Shown in pieces: positions 1-8,224 of a stretch of DNA of 64,000 nucleotides. How positions within the stretch are numbered: position 1 is the stretch's first letter; each line of letters starts with the position of its first letter. The notes under the pieces are model-generated. The model was not told where the DNA came from and searched no databases. It saw only the letters and a program-made list of their open reading frames with translations. Source of the stretch: Comamonadaceae bacterium (GTDB lineage: Bacteria; Pseudomonadota; Gammaproteobacteria; Burkholderiales; Burkholderiaceae_C). A program made the translations under genes and the position numbers. Location of the stretch: assembly GCA_947454955.1 (NCBI GenBank), contig CANGLW010000001.1, positions 1 through 64,000 on the forward strand, read 5' to 3'.

Positions 1-1
1 C

Positions 2-994
2 ACACCCGAGCAATGGCCCCATCCTGTGGTGGGCGTGATCGCCAAGCCCTTTGACCGCGGACAATTGCTCAGGCATGTTGAGCATGTGCTGGACCGACAG
101 CCTGTTCATCAACAGCCTGTGCAAACCGAAGAGCCATCTGAAATTTCGAAGCTCACTGGCAACCAGGATGCAGCGACGCTGACCCGCCAGTTGCGGGTGT
201 TGATGGCCGAGGACAACCCCATCAACCGGATGACCGCGAGCGGCATGACCGAAGGTCTGTTGCAAGAACTGGTGATGGTGGAGGACGGTCAGCAAGCACT
301 TGACGCCTTGGCCAAGCAACACTTTGACATGGTGCTGATGGACATCCAAATGCCCAACATGTCGGGCCTGGAAGCAGTGGCCATGATTCGCGAGCAAGCT
401 TCTAACTACCGCGACATCCCGGTGGTGGCCCTCACCGCCAACGCCATGGTGACGGATCGTGACCGCTTTTTGTCTGCCGGGTTTTCTGACTATCTCTCCA
501 AGCCCTTCAGACGCGCGGACTTGCTGGCCCTGCTGCACAAATGGGCGTTGCGCCGCACAACATCAGGCCAAGCTGCTGGACCTCGGGACGCGATGAGCGG
601 CAAGACAAGCAACAACCTCATCAACACAACAGAGTTGCCGCTGTTTGATGAAGCGATGTTCCAAGAAAACTTCTCAGTGTTTTCAGTAGAAGAACAAGCC
701 GACATCTTGGTCCAGGCACGCGAACAACTCTTGCAAGAATCAGAACACATCCGTCGCTACAGCGCCTCAACAGAGTTTGCGCTGGCCGAACGTGCCGCAC
801 ACAAACTCTCAGGTGGCATGGGCGCGGCCAGCTTGATGGCTTTGAGCCTTGCCGCCAAAGAACTCATGCACGCCTTGGCCTCTGCTCCACACAATTTTGA
901 ATACCAACTGCAATCTTTCGAGGCCATCGCGCAAGACACCCTGGGTTTGCTCCACGACCCACAGGCCATGCTCCGCAGCGCGCAGCCTCATTGA
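2..994 (+). CDS. Hybrid sensor kinase C-terminus (REC-REC-Hpt), 5' end outside window
   Basis: The reading frame is open from base 2, so the gene starts before the window. The visible part opens with the end of one receiver domain (KPF motif, the conserved lysine). A second complete receiver follows at about residues 65-183 of the fragment: acidic pocket AEDN, phospho-acceptor Asp in LMDIQMP, and a second KPF. The C-terminus is an Hpt domain with the phospho-accepting His in AAHKLSGG (about residue 267). This order is that of a multistep phosphorelay kinase of the BarA/EvgS kind; the sensor and kinase domains are not visible, so the signal is unknown. A stand-alone receiver gene follows 21 bp downstream. 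Confidence 0.9.
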   Translation, partial: TPEQWPHPVVGVIAKPFDRGQLLRHVEHVLDRQPVHQQPVQTEEPSEISKLTGNQDAATLTRQLRVLMAEDNPINRMTASGMTEGLLQELVMVEDGQQALDALAKQHFDMVLMDIQMPNMSGLEAVAMIREQASNYRDIPVVALTANAMVTDRDRFLSAGFSDYLSKPFRRADLLALLHKWALRRTTSGQAAGPRDAMSGKTSNNLINTTELPLFDEAMFQENFSVFSVEEQADILVQAREQLLQESEHIRRYSASTEFALAERAAHKLSGGMGAASLMALSLAAKELMHALASAPHNFEYQLQSFEAIAQDTLGLLHDPQAMLRSAQPH

Positions 995-1015
995 ACCCTC
1001 GACACGTTAATTTTT

Positions 1016-1393
1016 ATGCCAACCTTTCTCACCCCCCAATGTCTGGCTGTCGACGACGACCCCATTTGTTTGAAACTGGCGGAAGCTGCTTGTAAAAAAA
1101 TTGAGATTGAGTTGCACAAAGTCTCTGATGTGCACCAAATGATCGACATGCTCAAGGTGCGCCGCTTTGATTTGATCTTGCTCGACAACGACATTGCAGG
1201 TGTGCGCGGCCACGATGTGCTGGACTACACCGACGCGCAAATACCACCGAGCACGCAAATCATTGTGTACTCCAGCAGCGTGACCGAAGAAGACCGCAGC
1301 AAGTACGCCCGCTTCAATGTGCGGGAGTACCTGGTCAAGCCCTTGTCGGTCGATGTGATCAGCTTTGCGATGCGCAAAGCGCTCAAGCTGTGA
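1016..1393 (+). CDS. Single-domain response regulator (CheY-like)
   Basis: A 125-residue protein made of one receiver domain with no output domain. Acidic residues DDD at 13-15, phospho-acceptor Asp57 in LLDND and the conserved Lys in LVKPL near residue 109 are all present, so it should be phosphorylatable. It lies just after the hybrid kinase and is probably co-transcribed, which suggests it takes or returns phosphate in the same relay. It lacks a DNA-binding domain and therefore acts by protein contact or as a phosphate sink. The target is not identifiable from sequence. Confidence 0.9.
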   Translation: MPTFLTPQCLAVDDDPICLKLAEAACKKIEIELHKVSDVHQMIDMLKVRRFDLILLDNDIAGVRGHDVLDYTDAQIPPSTQIIVYSSSVTEEDRSKYARFNVREYLVKPLSVDVISFAMRKALKL

Positions 1394-1487
1394 AGTTCTG
1401 CTCTTAATTTCGAAGCATCAAAGGCTTAAATTGCCTGACTCAGGACCTTGCTATCATTGACTGCATACGCAGACTTGGAGATAGCGC

Positions 1488-3038
1488 ATGGCCTTGCAGC
1501 TTCCACATCATCTCCTTGTCAGGATCGGAATCGCCGCGCTCGCGGGTGTTTTGATCAGCTGCGGCGGAGGCGGCGGCAGTTCTGGCTCAAGCGACACAAA
1601 CACAAATACCAACACTGGCTCATTGAGCTTGTCCAGTTCCCTGGGCAGCACCATGACCGCCACCTACACCTGTGACGGCAAAGGCTCTTCGCCCGACTTG
1701 AGCTGGTCGAATACACCCGCAAACACCACTGAATTTGCCTTGCTGATGAGCACGGTAGCACCCGACCAAACCAAGTACAACTGGGTGCTCTACAACATTC
1801 CTGCAGCCACCACCCGACTCAACACCGACTCATTTGGCATTGGCCTGAACGGCGTGGGTGACGACGGCGCTTACGCGGGCTACCAAGCACCTTGCTCCAG
1901 CGGCGCTGGGGATAAAACCTACACCTTCACGCTTTATGCGCTGTCGTCGGCACCGAATGTCACAACGCCTGTCTCTGGTGCGGCCCTCAAAACAGCCTTG
2001 AACACCATCACCTTGGGTAGCGCCAGTTTGAGCATGACGTACAACGCGCCTGGCGATAGCGGCAATGGGCACAGCCCTGCCTGTGTTTACCTGCAAAACT
2101 CGGCCCGTTCATCGAAGTTTGGCACGGCCTCGGTGAGCTGCGACGGCACGTATGGCTATGTCAGCTCGAATGGCTTGGCCACCCACACCATGATGAACGG
2201 CATCACAGGCACCAATTTGCAAGTGCCTGTGGCGCAAAATTTTCTTGGTGCGAACGGCTGGAAAATTCCGCTTGCGCCCGCGATTGCTGCCAGCACAACC
2301 AGCGTGACAGACGGTCCCATTGGGGTGGCTGTCAATGGCGTACCCATTTTCAACCCCTGTAAGCAAGGGGGCTGCATCACTGGAGGAGACACCAAAGTCT
2401 TGGGTGAGCTTGACATCTGCAACGGCCACGCAGGTCGTGCGGATGACTACCACTACCACGCCGCACCCACCTGCTTGATGGCAGGTCAATCAGCGAGTTA
2501 TTGGAACACCCACCCGATCGGCTGGGCCTTGGATGGTTTTGCCATCTTTGGCTACAACGACCCCAATGGCACCATCGCCAGCAGGGACGATATTTGCGGG
2601 GGCAACACCACAGCCAACACCAACGCACCGACTGGCTACGCTTACCATGTCACCGACACCTCGCCCTACATCGCGTCCTGCTTGTACGGCACACCCAGCC
2701 CTGATCTGGCTGGACAAGCGGCCAAATACACCACCCTGCGCAGACCACCCGTGGATCCGCTGCCCACGGTGTCGAACATGACGCTGAGCACCCCGAATGA
2801 TTATTCGGTCCTGGAGTTCACGACTGAATCGATCTTCAAGACAACATATGACAATTCGGTAACCTACACCGAAAATAAAGCTGGCACTTACAAAATTTTG
2901 TACAAAACCATGACCGGCTCAGCGCTGACCACGGAATTGGCCAAATCAGGCAACAGTGGCAAAACCGCCTGTTGGGAATTCATCTTTCAAAACAATGCAG
3001 GCAACACCTCACAGCCTGCGATGAACTTCTGCAAGTGA
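1488..3038 (+). CDS. Lipoprotein with PEBP (YbhB-like) and YHYH domains
   Basis: 516 residues. A lipobox LISC puts the lipid-modified Cys at residue 25, followed by a Gly/Ser linker, so the protein should be anchored in a membrane facing the periplasm. Residues about 45-190 match the phosphatidylethanolamine-binding/Raf-kinase-inhibitor-like family: DGKGSSPDLSW near 63 and a later GYQAPC plus TYTFTLYAL. Residues about 205-440 match the YHYH domain, with the naming motif at 321-324 inside a Cys/His-rich stretch. YHYH domains have no firmly established function. The gene is followed after 4 bp by a periplasmic protein and the two are probably one operon. Fusion of the two domains in one lipoprotein is the notable point. 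Confidence 0.85.
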   Translation: MALQLPHHLLVRIGIAALAGVLISCGGGGGSSGSSDTNTNTNTGSLSLSSSLGSTMTATYTCDGKGSSPDLSWSNTPANTTEFALLMSTVAPDQTKYNWVLYNIPAATTRLNTDSFGIGLNGVGDDGAYAGYQAPCSSGAGDKTYTFTLYALSSAPNVTTPVSGAALKTALNTITLGSASLSMTYNAPGDSGNGHSPACVYLQNSARSSKFGTASVSCDGTYGYVSSNGLATHTMMNGITGTNLQVPVAQNFLGANGWKIPLAPAIAASTTSVTDGPIGVAVNGVPIFNPCKQGGCITGGDTKVLGELDICNGHAGRADDYHYHAAPTCLMAGQSASYWNTHPIGWALDGFAIFGYNDPNGTIASRDDICGGNTTANTNAPTGYAYHVTDTSPYIASCLYGTPSPDLAGQAAKYTTLRRPPVDPLPTVSNMTLSTPNDYSVLEFTTESIFKTTYDNSVTYTENKAGTYKILYKTMTGSALTTELAKSGNSGKTACWEFIFQNNAGNTSQPAMNFCK

Positions 3039-3042
3039 GTTC

Positions 3043-3606
3043 ATGATGCGTAAGTTCACCAGCACCTTGGCACTGTTGTTCGGCGCTTTCAGCGTCATCA
3101 ACGCTGCAGCGCATGAGTTGCAAGAAAACAAAGTCAACCTCACCCTGCGTGCACAGGGGCATGTGGATGCTGTTTTTTACATGAACCTGATCGACGCTCT
3201 TCAAAAACCCACCACCAAGCCCGCGTCGAAGTTTGTGTTGTTGGCCAGCCTGGCTTCGCAAAATGACGAGGAATTTACGAAGACGTGGAAGAGCACGACG
3301 GCGAGTTTGCAGTCGGAGATTCAATTCAGATCAGCCAGCGGCAAAGCACTGAGCACCAGCCCTTGGACATGGACCGATGCCCGTCAGGTGCACAAATACC
3401 TGCGCGAAGTGACCATGAGCGCCATTGCCACACCCGATCAACATGTGCATGACATGACCATCGAGGCCAGGGTGCAAATCAAAACGCAGGAGACCACGCT
3501 GAACGTGGTGCTGCCTGAGCATTTGAAACCCATGACGCTGGTGGCCACGCAACCCAAGCAATACCGCATCGAGCGCGGTTCACCCCAGATCAGCCTTGGC
3601 TTTTAG
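3043..3606 (+). CDS. Small periplasmic protein, partner of YHYH lipoprotein
   Basis: 187 residues with a Sec signal peptide (residues about 1-22, ending INAAA). The most natural cleavage leaves a mature protein starting HELQEN, that is with an N-terminal histidine. No enzyme motif is recognised. Further histidines occur in the second half (DQHVHD). Proteins beginning mature HEL and of similar size are found beside membrane or periplasmic metal-related genes, but I can only recall this as a loose family resemblance. Start ATG at 3043 or the adjacent 3046; a GTGAG lies upstream. Four bases separate it from the YHYH lipoprotein gene, so co-expression is likely. Confidence 0.7.
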   Translation: MMRKFTSTLALLFGAFSVINAAAHELQENKVNLTLRAQGHVDAVFYMNLIDALQKPTTKPASKFVLLASLASQNDEEFTKTWKSTTASLQSEIQFRSASGKALSTSPWTWTDARQVHKYLREVTMSAIATPDQHVHDMTIEARVQIKTQETTLNVVLPEHLKPMTLVATQPKQYRIERGSPQISLGF

Positions 3607-3628
3607 GCTTGAGGCTCAGCCCCAAGCC
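3606..3628. terminator. Hairpin between convergent genes
   Basis: Eleven-base arms (GGCTTGAGGCT and AGCCCCAAGCC, one mismatch) separated by one base, starting at the last base of the upstream stop codon and lying between two convergent genes. There is no clear T-run, so it may be a weak or bidirectional terminator. Confidence 0.45.
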
Positions 3629-3643
3629 CAAGCTCTTGCGCCA

Positions 3644-5146
3644 TCAACCCTGCCGGTTCACGTAGCCGTAAGCCATGTTGGTGCGGCCTTCGCCGTGCTT
3701 GTCGTAGATGGTCTTGTGGTAGGCCAGCTTATCGGTGGCCAGCTCGGCGCGTTGCTCGGGCTTGTAGTTGTAAATGCGTGCGTTGTTGCCACCGAAAATC
3801 GCGTTCTTCACCGGGCCATCGGCCGCACCTAAGGGCGCGTAACCGTAGCGGCGCTGAAGCTCTTCGGGGATTTCAATGCGGCGCAAGGCCTCAATTTGCC
3901 ACTGGGGCGCACCGGTCCAAATCGCATCAGTTCCCCAAACGACTTTGTCCACGCCCAGGCCTTTGATGAGCTGACCCAGCATCACCGCCGACAGGCGTGG
4001 CTCCACCACCGTGGTCTGCGCAAACAGCTGGCCCAGGTCGGCGTAGATGTTGTTCACACCGTACTTGGCGGGCATCTCAGCCAGATCGGTGATCCAGTCG
4101 ATGCGTCCGGTGCGCTCAAACTGGCCCCACGCGTCTTCGGCCTTACCGCCACCGGCGTAACGGTAACCGCCATGGTAGATGATGAAGTTGAGTTGCGGCC
4201 AGTCTTTGGCGGCCTTGGCCACATCGTCAACGCGTGAGTGGCGCAGCAGGTGCGGGAATTGTTTTTCCACCGATGGCGGGAACAAGCCCTTGTGCACACA
4301 CACATTGCGCAATCCCGCTTTGACAAACTTCTCGTAAGCTGGGTACACCAGCTTCTCATCGTCCATCAACCACGGGTGCTTGGAGAGGTGTTTGTTGGTG
4401 TTGTCACCAATTGTGTAGCCCTTCATCGAGTCGGGCTTGAGCACCTCGATCGTGCGGTCGATATCGTCCATCCAACCCGGGTAACCCGGCGTGAAAATGC
4501 CGTGCGCAAAAGCGCGTTTGCTGCCCGAAATACCGTTGATGACGCTGCGGTATTTGGCCTTCATCTCATTGGTCAAAAACCAGTCGCCCGGGATTTCTGA
4601 AGGCGCTCCGCTGATGCAAGCCACCTTGGTGTCGCTGTCCAAGTAAATTTCTTTGAGGTAGTTGGCAAACTTCAGGTCGTCGATGGTTTGTTCTTCGACC
4701 TTGATGGCCGGGTTCCAACCCGCCTTGCCCACCGCTTGCCGCTGCAACAAAAACGACTGGATGCGGGTGTCGTCACGCAAGAAGTGCGTGTGCATGTCCA
4801 TGATGAACTGGCCTGAGAGTTTCTTGGCGCGTTCATTGGCCATCTCAGGCGTGGCGGCTTCCGCTTGTGACACACCGAAGATCGGGCCGTAGGTGTCGTT
4901 CATGGCCAAGAAGGCTGCAGCCATGCCCGACGCACCTTGGAAAAACCGCCGTCGGCTCGTCCCTAAGCGTTTGGACATTTTCTCGCCGATGTCTTTGACA
5001 CGCGCTTCAAACTCTTTTTGCTTGGCGGTTTGTGGTGCGGGCATGAACTCGTCCGACGACACGCTTTGCACCGGAATTGGCGAGGGGAACAAAACTGATT
5101 CAGCAGGATCTAACTTCGCGATTTCGTCATCACTCAAAAAGCCCAT
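3644..5146 (-). CDS. Tat-exported metal-dependent amidohydrolase (amidohydrolase_2 family)
   Basis: 500 residues. The start at 5146 is chosen because AAGGAGACAA sits just upstream; longer in-frame starts run into the neighbour. The Tat motif SRRRFFQ lies unusually far in (residues 64-70) behind about 60 polar residues, followed by an Ala-rich stretch and a likely cleavage near AEA (about 97). The mature part is a TIM-barrel amidohydrolase: metal site HTH at 119-121, a later His in IIYHGGY and the Asp in WGTDAIW. Relatives include decarboxylases and lactone hydrolases of aromatic catabolism (for example 2-pyrone-4,6-dicarboxylate hydrolase), but those are cytoplasmic. Substrate unknown. Thirty bases separate it from the alpha/beta hydrolase upstream in the same operon. 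Confidence 0.85.
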   Translation of the reverse strand: MGFLSDDEIAKLDPAESVLFPSPIPVQSVSSDEFMPAPQTAKQKEFEARVKDIGEKMSKRLGTSRRRFFQGASGMAAAFLAMNDTYGPIFGVSQAEAATPEMANERAKKLSGQFIMDMHTHFLRDDTRIQSFLLQRQAVGKAGWNPAIKVEEQTIDDLKFANYLKEIYLDSDTKVACISGAPSEIPGDWFLTNEMKAKYRSVINGISGSKRAFAHGIFTPGYPGWMDDIDRTIEVLKPDSMKGYTIGDNTNKHLSKHPWLMDDEKLVYPAYEKFVKAGLRNVCVHKGLFPPSVEKQFPHLLRHSRVDDVAKAAKDWPQLNFIIYHGGYRYAGGGKAEDAWGQFERTGRIDWITDLAEMPAKYGVNNIYADLGQLFAQTTVVEPRLSAVMLGQLIKGLGVDKVVWGTDAIWTGAPQWQIEALRRIEIPEELQRRYGYAPLGAADGPVKNAIFGGNNARIYNYKPEQRAELATDKLAYHKTIYDKHGEGRTNMAYGYVNRQG

Positions 5147-5175
5147 GGTGTTGTCTCCTTTGGTGGATTGAAAAA

Positions 5176-6255
5176 TTAAGCGCCGCGGTACAGAGGCTCG
5201 GGCTGCGAGAAGCAACGCTCGAGCAGGTGGTAAACCACTTTGTAATTTTTTGACCGCGTGCTGGAGTGCGCGATGCCCGGCATGATCACGACCTGCTTGT
5301 CGGGGCTGGGCAGCTTCTCAAAAAACGAGAGCACATCTCTCTCAGTGGCAATGCCATCAAACTGACCACGCAAAATCATCACCGGCACGTTGATTTGGGC
5401 GGGGTCGCAGACCGGCAACTTCGAGGACATGTCGATGTACGTGCCAGTGGGCATGGAATCGTCAAGGGCCAGCACCGCATCGGCAAAGGCTTCCACCACC
5501 GAGAGGTCGCTGGTGCCCGGGTGGTCGCGGGTGAAGATGCTGCGAATCATGTTGCGGTCAATCGGGCGGCGGTTGCTGGCCAGGTAGTTGGGCAAGCGTT
5601 TGCGGCGCTCTGCCAGGGTGGGGCTGCCCTCCCCGGTCCAGACCATGGCATCGAGCACCAGGCGGGCCACCCGCGTGGGTTGGCGCTGCGCAAACAAAGC
5701 TGCACGCAAAGCACCAGACGATGAGCCGTAAACCATGAGCGGTCGCCCGCCATTGAGCTTCATGATGGCCTCGCTCACCACCTCCAGGTCATCGGCGCCG
5801 CAAGCCACATCGGCATTGACAGGCCGAGTCTTGTCCGAGCGGCCATAGCCCTCGCAGTCAAAACACCAGGTGTCGTAACCCAGTCGGGCAAACCAATCCA
5901 TCAAAGACGCGTCATCGCGGCCGGGGACTTGCAAGTCATACACCGGGGTGGATGACACCGATGAGCCATGCACAAACAACAAGGTGCCGCGTGATGGTGC
6001 GGTCGGTTGTGCCAAACGTTTGTGCCACATGAACAAACGCACATCTTTGCCATCGGCTCGCTTGACCACCCAGTGCTCGGTGCCTTTGACTGGCGCAAGT
6101 GCCGTTGGCTTTGTTTGCGCCGACGAACCCAAGGGTGCAGCCATGGCACCTAAGCCAATGGCAGCACCTAAAAAACCACGGCGTGGCAGGTCGGCTTGCT
6201 CGGCTGATGGTTCGGCTGAAGGCTCGTTGGTTTGAGCGATAGGCTGGTGTGTCAT
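5176..6255 (-). CDS. Tat-exported alpha/beta hydrolase
   Basis: 359 residues. Start 6255 is preferred over 6282 because AAAGGA precedes it at good spacing. PRRGFLG at residues 24-30 followed by an Ala/Gly-rich segment ending SSAQ is a Tat-type signal. The hydrolase fold shows the oxyanion HG (LLFVHGSS near 95), nucleophile Ser about 179 in GSSSG, Asp about 300 in GQFDG and His about 330 in GIAHSS. An esterase or lactonase role is likely but the substrate cannot be named. It is the first gene of a two-gene operon with the Tat-exported amidohydrolase, so the pair may hydrolyse one compound in two steps in the periplasm. Confidence 0.85.
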   Translation of the reverse strand: MTHQPIAQTNEPSAEPSAEQADLPRRGFLGAAIGLGAMAAPLGSSAQTKPTALAPVKGTEHWVVKRADGKDVRLFMWHKRLAQPTAPSRGTLLFVHGSSVSSTPVYDLQVPGRDDASLMDWFARLGYDTWCFDCEGYGRSDKTRPVNADVACGADDLEVVSEAIMKLNGGRPLMVYGSSSGALRAALFAQRQPTRVARLVLDAMVWTGEGSPTLAERRKRLPNYLASNRRPIDRNMIRSIFTRDHPGTSDLSVVEAFADAVLALDDSMPTGTYIDMSSKLPVCDPAQINVPVMILRGQFDGIATERDVLSFFEKLPSPDKQVVIMPGIAHSSTRSKNYKVVYHLLERCFSQPEPLYRGA

Positions 6256-6308
6256 CGACGTCCTTTGGTACTTATGCGTCATGCTTGCACCAAGCGCCGC
6301 CCCTGTGT

Positions 6309-6323
6309 CCTAGGGTTTTCCCG
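6309..6323. promoter_or_regulatory. CCTAGGG-N4-CCCG element in a divergent promoter region
   Basis: The 135-bp gap between the divergent hydrolase and hydroxy-acid dehydrogenase genes contains CCTAGGGTTTTCCCG, in which GGG and CCC pair around TTTT. A related CCTAGGG sequence lies upstream of the TRAP binding-protein gene at 10249-10264. A possible -10 (TATAAA, 6362-6367) for the plus-strand gene lacks a good -35, which fits activator-dependent control. The regulator is unknown. Confidence 0.35.
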
Positions 6324-6390
6324 TTTCATGCGGGGCGCACGCTTCAAGTAAGGTTGAGCGCTATAAAGAAGCGAGCAAACAGGAGTGACT

Positions 6391-7638
6391 GTGCAAGACC
6401 AAGACCTGAGCCGTCGGCAATTGATGCGATGGCTGGCCGCCAGCCCACTGCTGAGTACCTTGAGCGCTCAGGCCGAGATCGGCAGCCTCAACCGCCAAGT
6501 ACTCAAACGACCTGACCCGATGGTCTGGGCACCCAATACCCCGCTGGACCTCATCAGTGACCCCTCCCAGGCCATCAATGTGTTTGACTTTGAACCGGTG
6601 GCCTTCAACAAAGTGCCTACCGCACACTTTGCGTACATGGCCTCAGGCATTGATGACGAGGTAACCCTGCGCGCCAACCGCAGTGCATTTTTGAATTACG
6701 CCTTGCGCCCTCGCCGCCTGCGGGATGTGAGCAAGATCGACATGTCCCTCTCCCTTTTTGGCAAGCGTTGGGACACGCCCATCATCATCGCGCCCACAGG
6801 TGGCAATCGGGCCTACCACCCCGAGGGTGAGATTGCCGTGGCCAAGGCAGCGCGTGCTGGTGGCTACCTCAATGTCTTGTCCAGTGCAGCAGGTTCAACC
6901 ATTGAAGATGTGATCGCTGCGCGCCAAGGCGAGGTGTGGTTTCAGCTCTACGCCACCTCCAGCTTTGAAGTGTCGAAACAAATTGCCAAACGACTAGACC
7001 GTGCGGGCGTGCCGGTGATGGAAATCACGGTGGACCGAAATGGCGGACGCAACCAAGAAACCTTTGCGCGCCTCAAGCGGCTCGACACCCGTGACTGTGC
7101 GAGTTGCCACACCCATGGCTTTGGCAGCCGGTATGAACGGCCAATTTACGATGGCATCGACTTCACCGATGTCAAAAGCATGTCCTCCTCCAACATGACC
7201 TGGGAGTTCATCCGCCGCATGCGTGATGTGACGCGCATGAAGCTGATCGTCAAGGGGATTCAAACCGAAGAGGATGCCGAGTTGTGCCTCAAATACGGGG
7301 TAGACGGTATCCATGTGTCTAACCACGGCGGGCGCAGTGAAGACGGTGGGCGTGGCTCGATTGACTGTCTGCCCGAAGTGGCGCGAGTAGCCAAAGGCAA
7401 AGTGCCCATTTTGTTTGACAGTGGCATTCGCCGCGGCTCGGACATCTTCAAAGCCCTGGCCCTGGGCGCGACTGCGGTGTGTGTAGGTCGACCTTACCTG
7501 TGGGGTTTGGGCGCGTTTGGTCAGCCTGGTGTTGAAAAAGTGATGAGCCTCTTGCGCACGGAACTCATGGGCACCATGCAGCAAATGGGCACCCCCAATT
7601 TATCAGCCATCGAACCGGCCATGGTGGCCAGAACTTAA
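6391..7638 (+). CDS. Tat-exported FMN-dependent alpha-hydroxy-acid dehydrogenase with CxxCH motif
   Basis: 415 residues from the GTG at 6391, which has AGGAG five bases upstream; a GTG at 6385 overlaps that site and is less likely. SRRQLMRW at the N-terminus and a hydrophobic stretch ending SAQA look like a Tat signal. The body is the glycolate oxidase/lactate dehydrogenase/mandelate dehydrogenase barrel: substrate Tyr in FAYMASG, catalytic His about 312 in SNHGGR, phosphate-binding DSGIRRGSDI and GRPYLWG. Unusually, DCASCHTH at residues 235-242 places a perfect CxxCH haem-c motif in the loop after strand 4. The gene is followed after 9 bp by a GlcG/HbpS-like gene. It probably oxidises a 2-hydroxy acid in the periplasm and passes electrons to the respiratory chain. 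Confidence 0.88.
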   Translation: MQDQDLSRRQLMRWLAASPLLSTLSAQAEIGSLNRQVLKRPDPMVWAPNTPLDLISDPSQAINVFDFEPVAFNKVPTAHFAYMASGIDDEVTLRANRSAFLNYALRPRRLRDVSKIDMSLSLFGKRWDTPIIIAPTGGNRAYHPEGEIAVAKAARAGGYLNVLSSAAGSTIEDVIAARQGEVWFQLYATSSFEVSKQIAKRLDRAGVPVMEITVDRNGGRNQETFARLKRLDTRDCASCHTHGFGSRYERPIYDGIDFTDVKSMSSSNMTWEFIRRMRDVTRMKLIVKGIQTEEDAELCLKYGVDGIHVSNHGGRSEDGGRGSIDCLPEVARVAKGKVPILFDSGIRRGSDIFKALALGATAVCVGRPYLWGLGAFGQPGVEKVMSLLRTELMGTMQQMGTPNLSAIEPAMVART

Positions 7639-7647
7639 GGAGATTTC

Positions 7648-8157
7648 ATGCGTTTCATTCCCATCGCAGCCTCATTAACTGTGGCGCTTGCCGGCCTGAG
7701 CACTGGCTTCGTCGCTCATGCTCAAGCTAACTTTGCTGCCCCGCCACCCACGCCGTATGGCGTATCCATTGGCATTGATGCTGCGAAAAAAGTAGCAGCT
7801 GCTTCGGTGGTTGAAGCCACGAAAAACCGGTGGCGCATGGCCATTGCGGTGGTGGACACCGGTGGCCACCTGGTTTATTTTGAAAAAATGCAAGACACCC
7901 AAACCGGCAGCGTGGACCTGGCGATTGAAAAAGCCAAGACCTCTGCCTTGTTTCGCCGACCCAGCAAATTGTTTGAAGACGCAGTGGCCGGCGGTGGTGC
8001 AGGTCTGCGCCTGCTGCGTTTGACCGGCGCGATTCCAATTGATGGCGGCGTGCCCATCATTCAAGACGGCAAGGTGGTGGGTGCTGTGGGTATTTCAGGC
8101 GGCAGTGGCGAGCAAGACGGTCAAACCGCCATGGCAGGTGCTGCTGCTGTCAAGTAA
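7648..8157 (+). CDS. Exported GlcG/HbpS family protein
   Basis: 169 residues with a Sec signal peptide ending AHAQA (about residue 27) and the GlcG/HbpS (DUF336) domain after it: the repeated VVDTGGHLVYF and GGVPIIQDGKVVGAVGISGGSGEQD segments are typical. Family members include haem-binding HbpS and GlcG of the glycolate operon. AAGGAGAT precedes the ATG. Placement directly behind an FMN hydroxy-acid dehydrogenase fits the glycolate-operon link, and its haem-binding relatives make it a candidate helper for the CxxCH motif in that enzyme. Its biochemical role remains unproven in most species. Confidence 0.88.
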   Translation: MRFIPIAASLTVALAGLSTGFVAHAQANFAAPPPTPYGVSIGIDAAKKVAAASVVEATKNRWRMAIAVVDTGGHLVYFEKMQDTQTGSVDLAIEKAKTSALFRRPSKLFEDAVAGGGAGLRLLRLTGAIPIDGGVPIIQDGKVVGAVGISGGSGEQDGQTAMAGAAAVK

Positions 8158-8181
8158 TCAACGGCGCAACAGCTCAGTCAT

Positions 8182-8224
8182 TCAAGCTGCGCTGCGGCGA
8201 GGTCTATCAAGCTGCGCTGCGGCG
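8182..8224. repeat. 18-bp direct repeat with 25-bp period at the end of the BKACE gene
   Basis: The 18-mer starting TCAAGCTGCG occurs at 8182-8199 and again at 8207-8224. The second copy holds the stop codon and last codons of the minus-strand gene; the first lies just beyond it. This looks like a small tandem duplication of the gene's 3' end. Confidence 0.8.
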
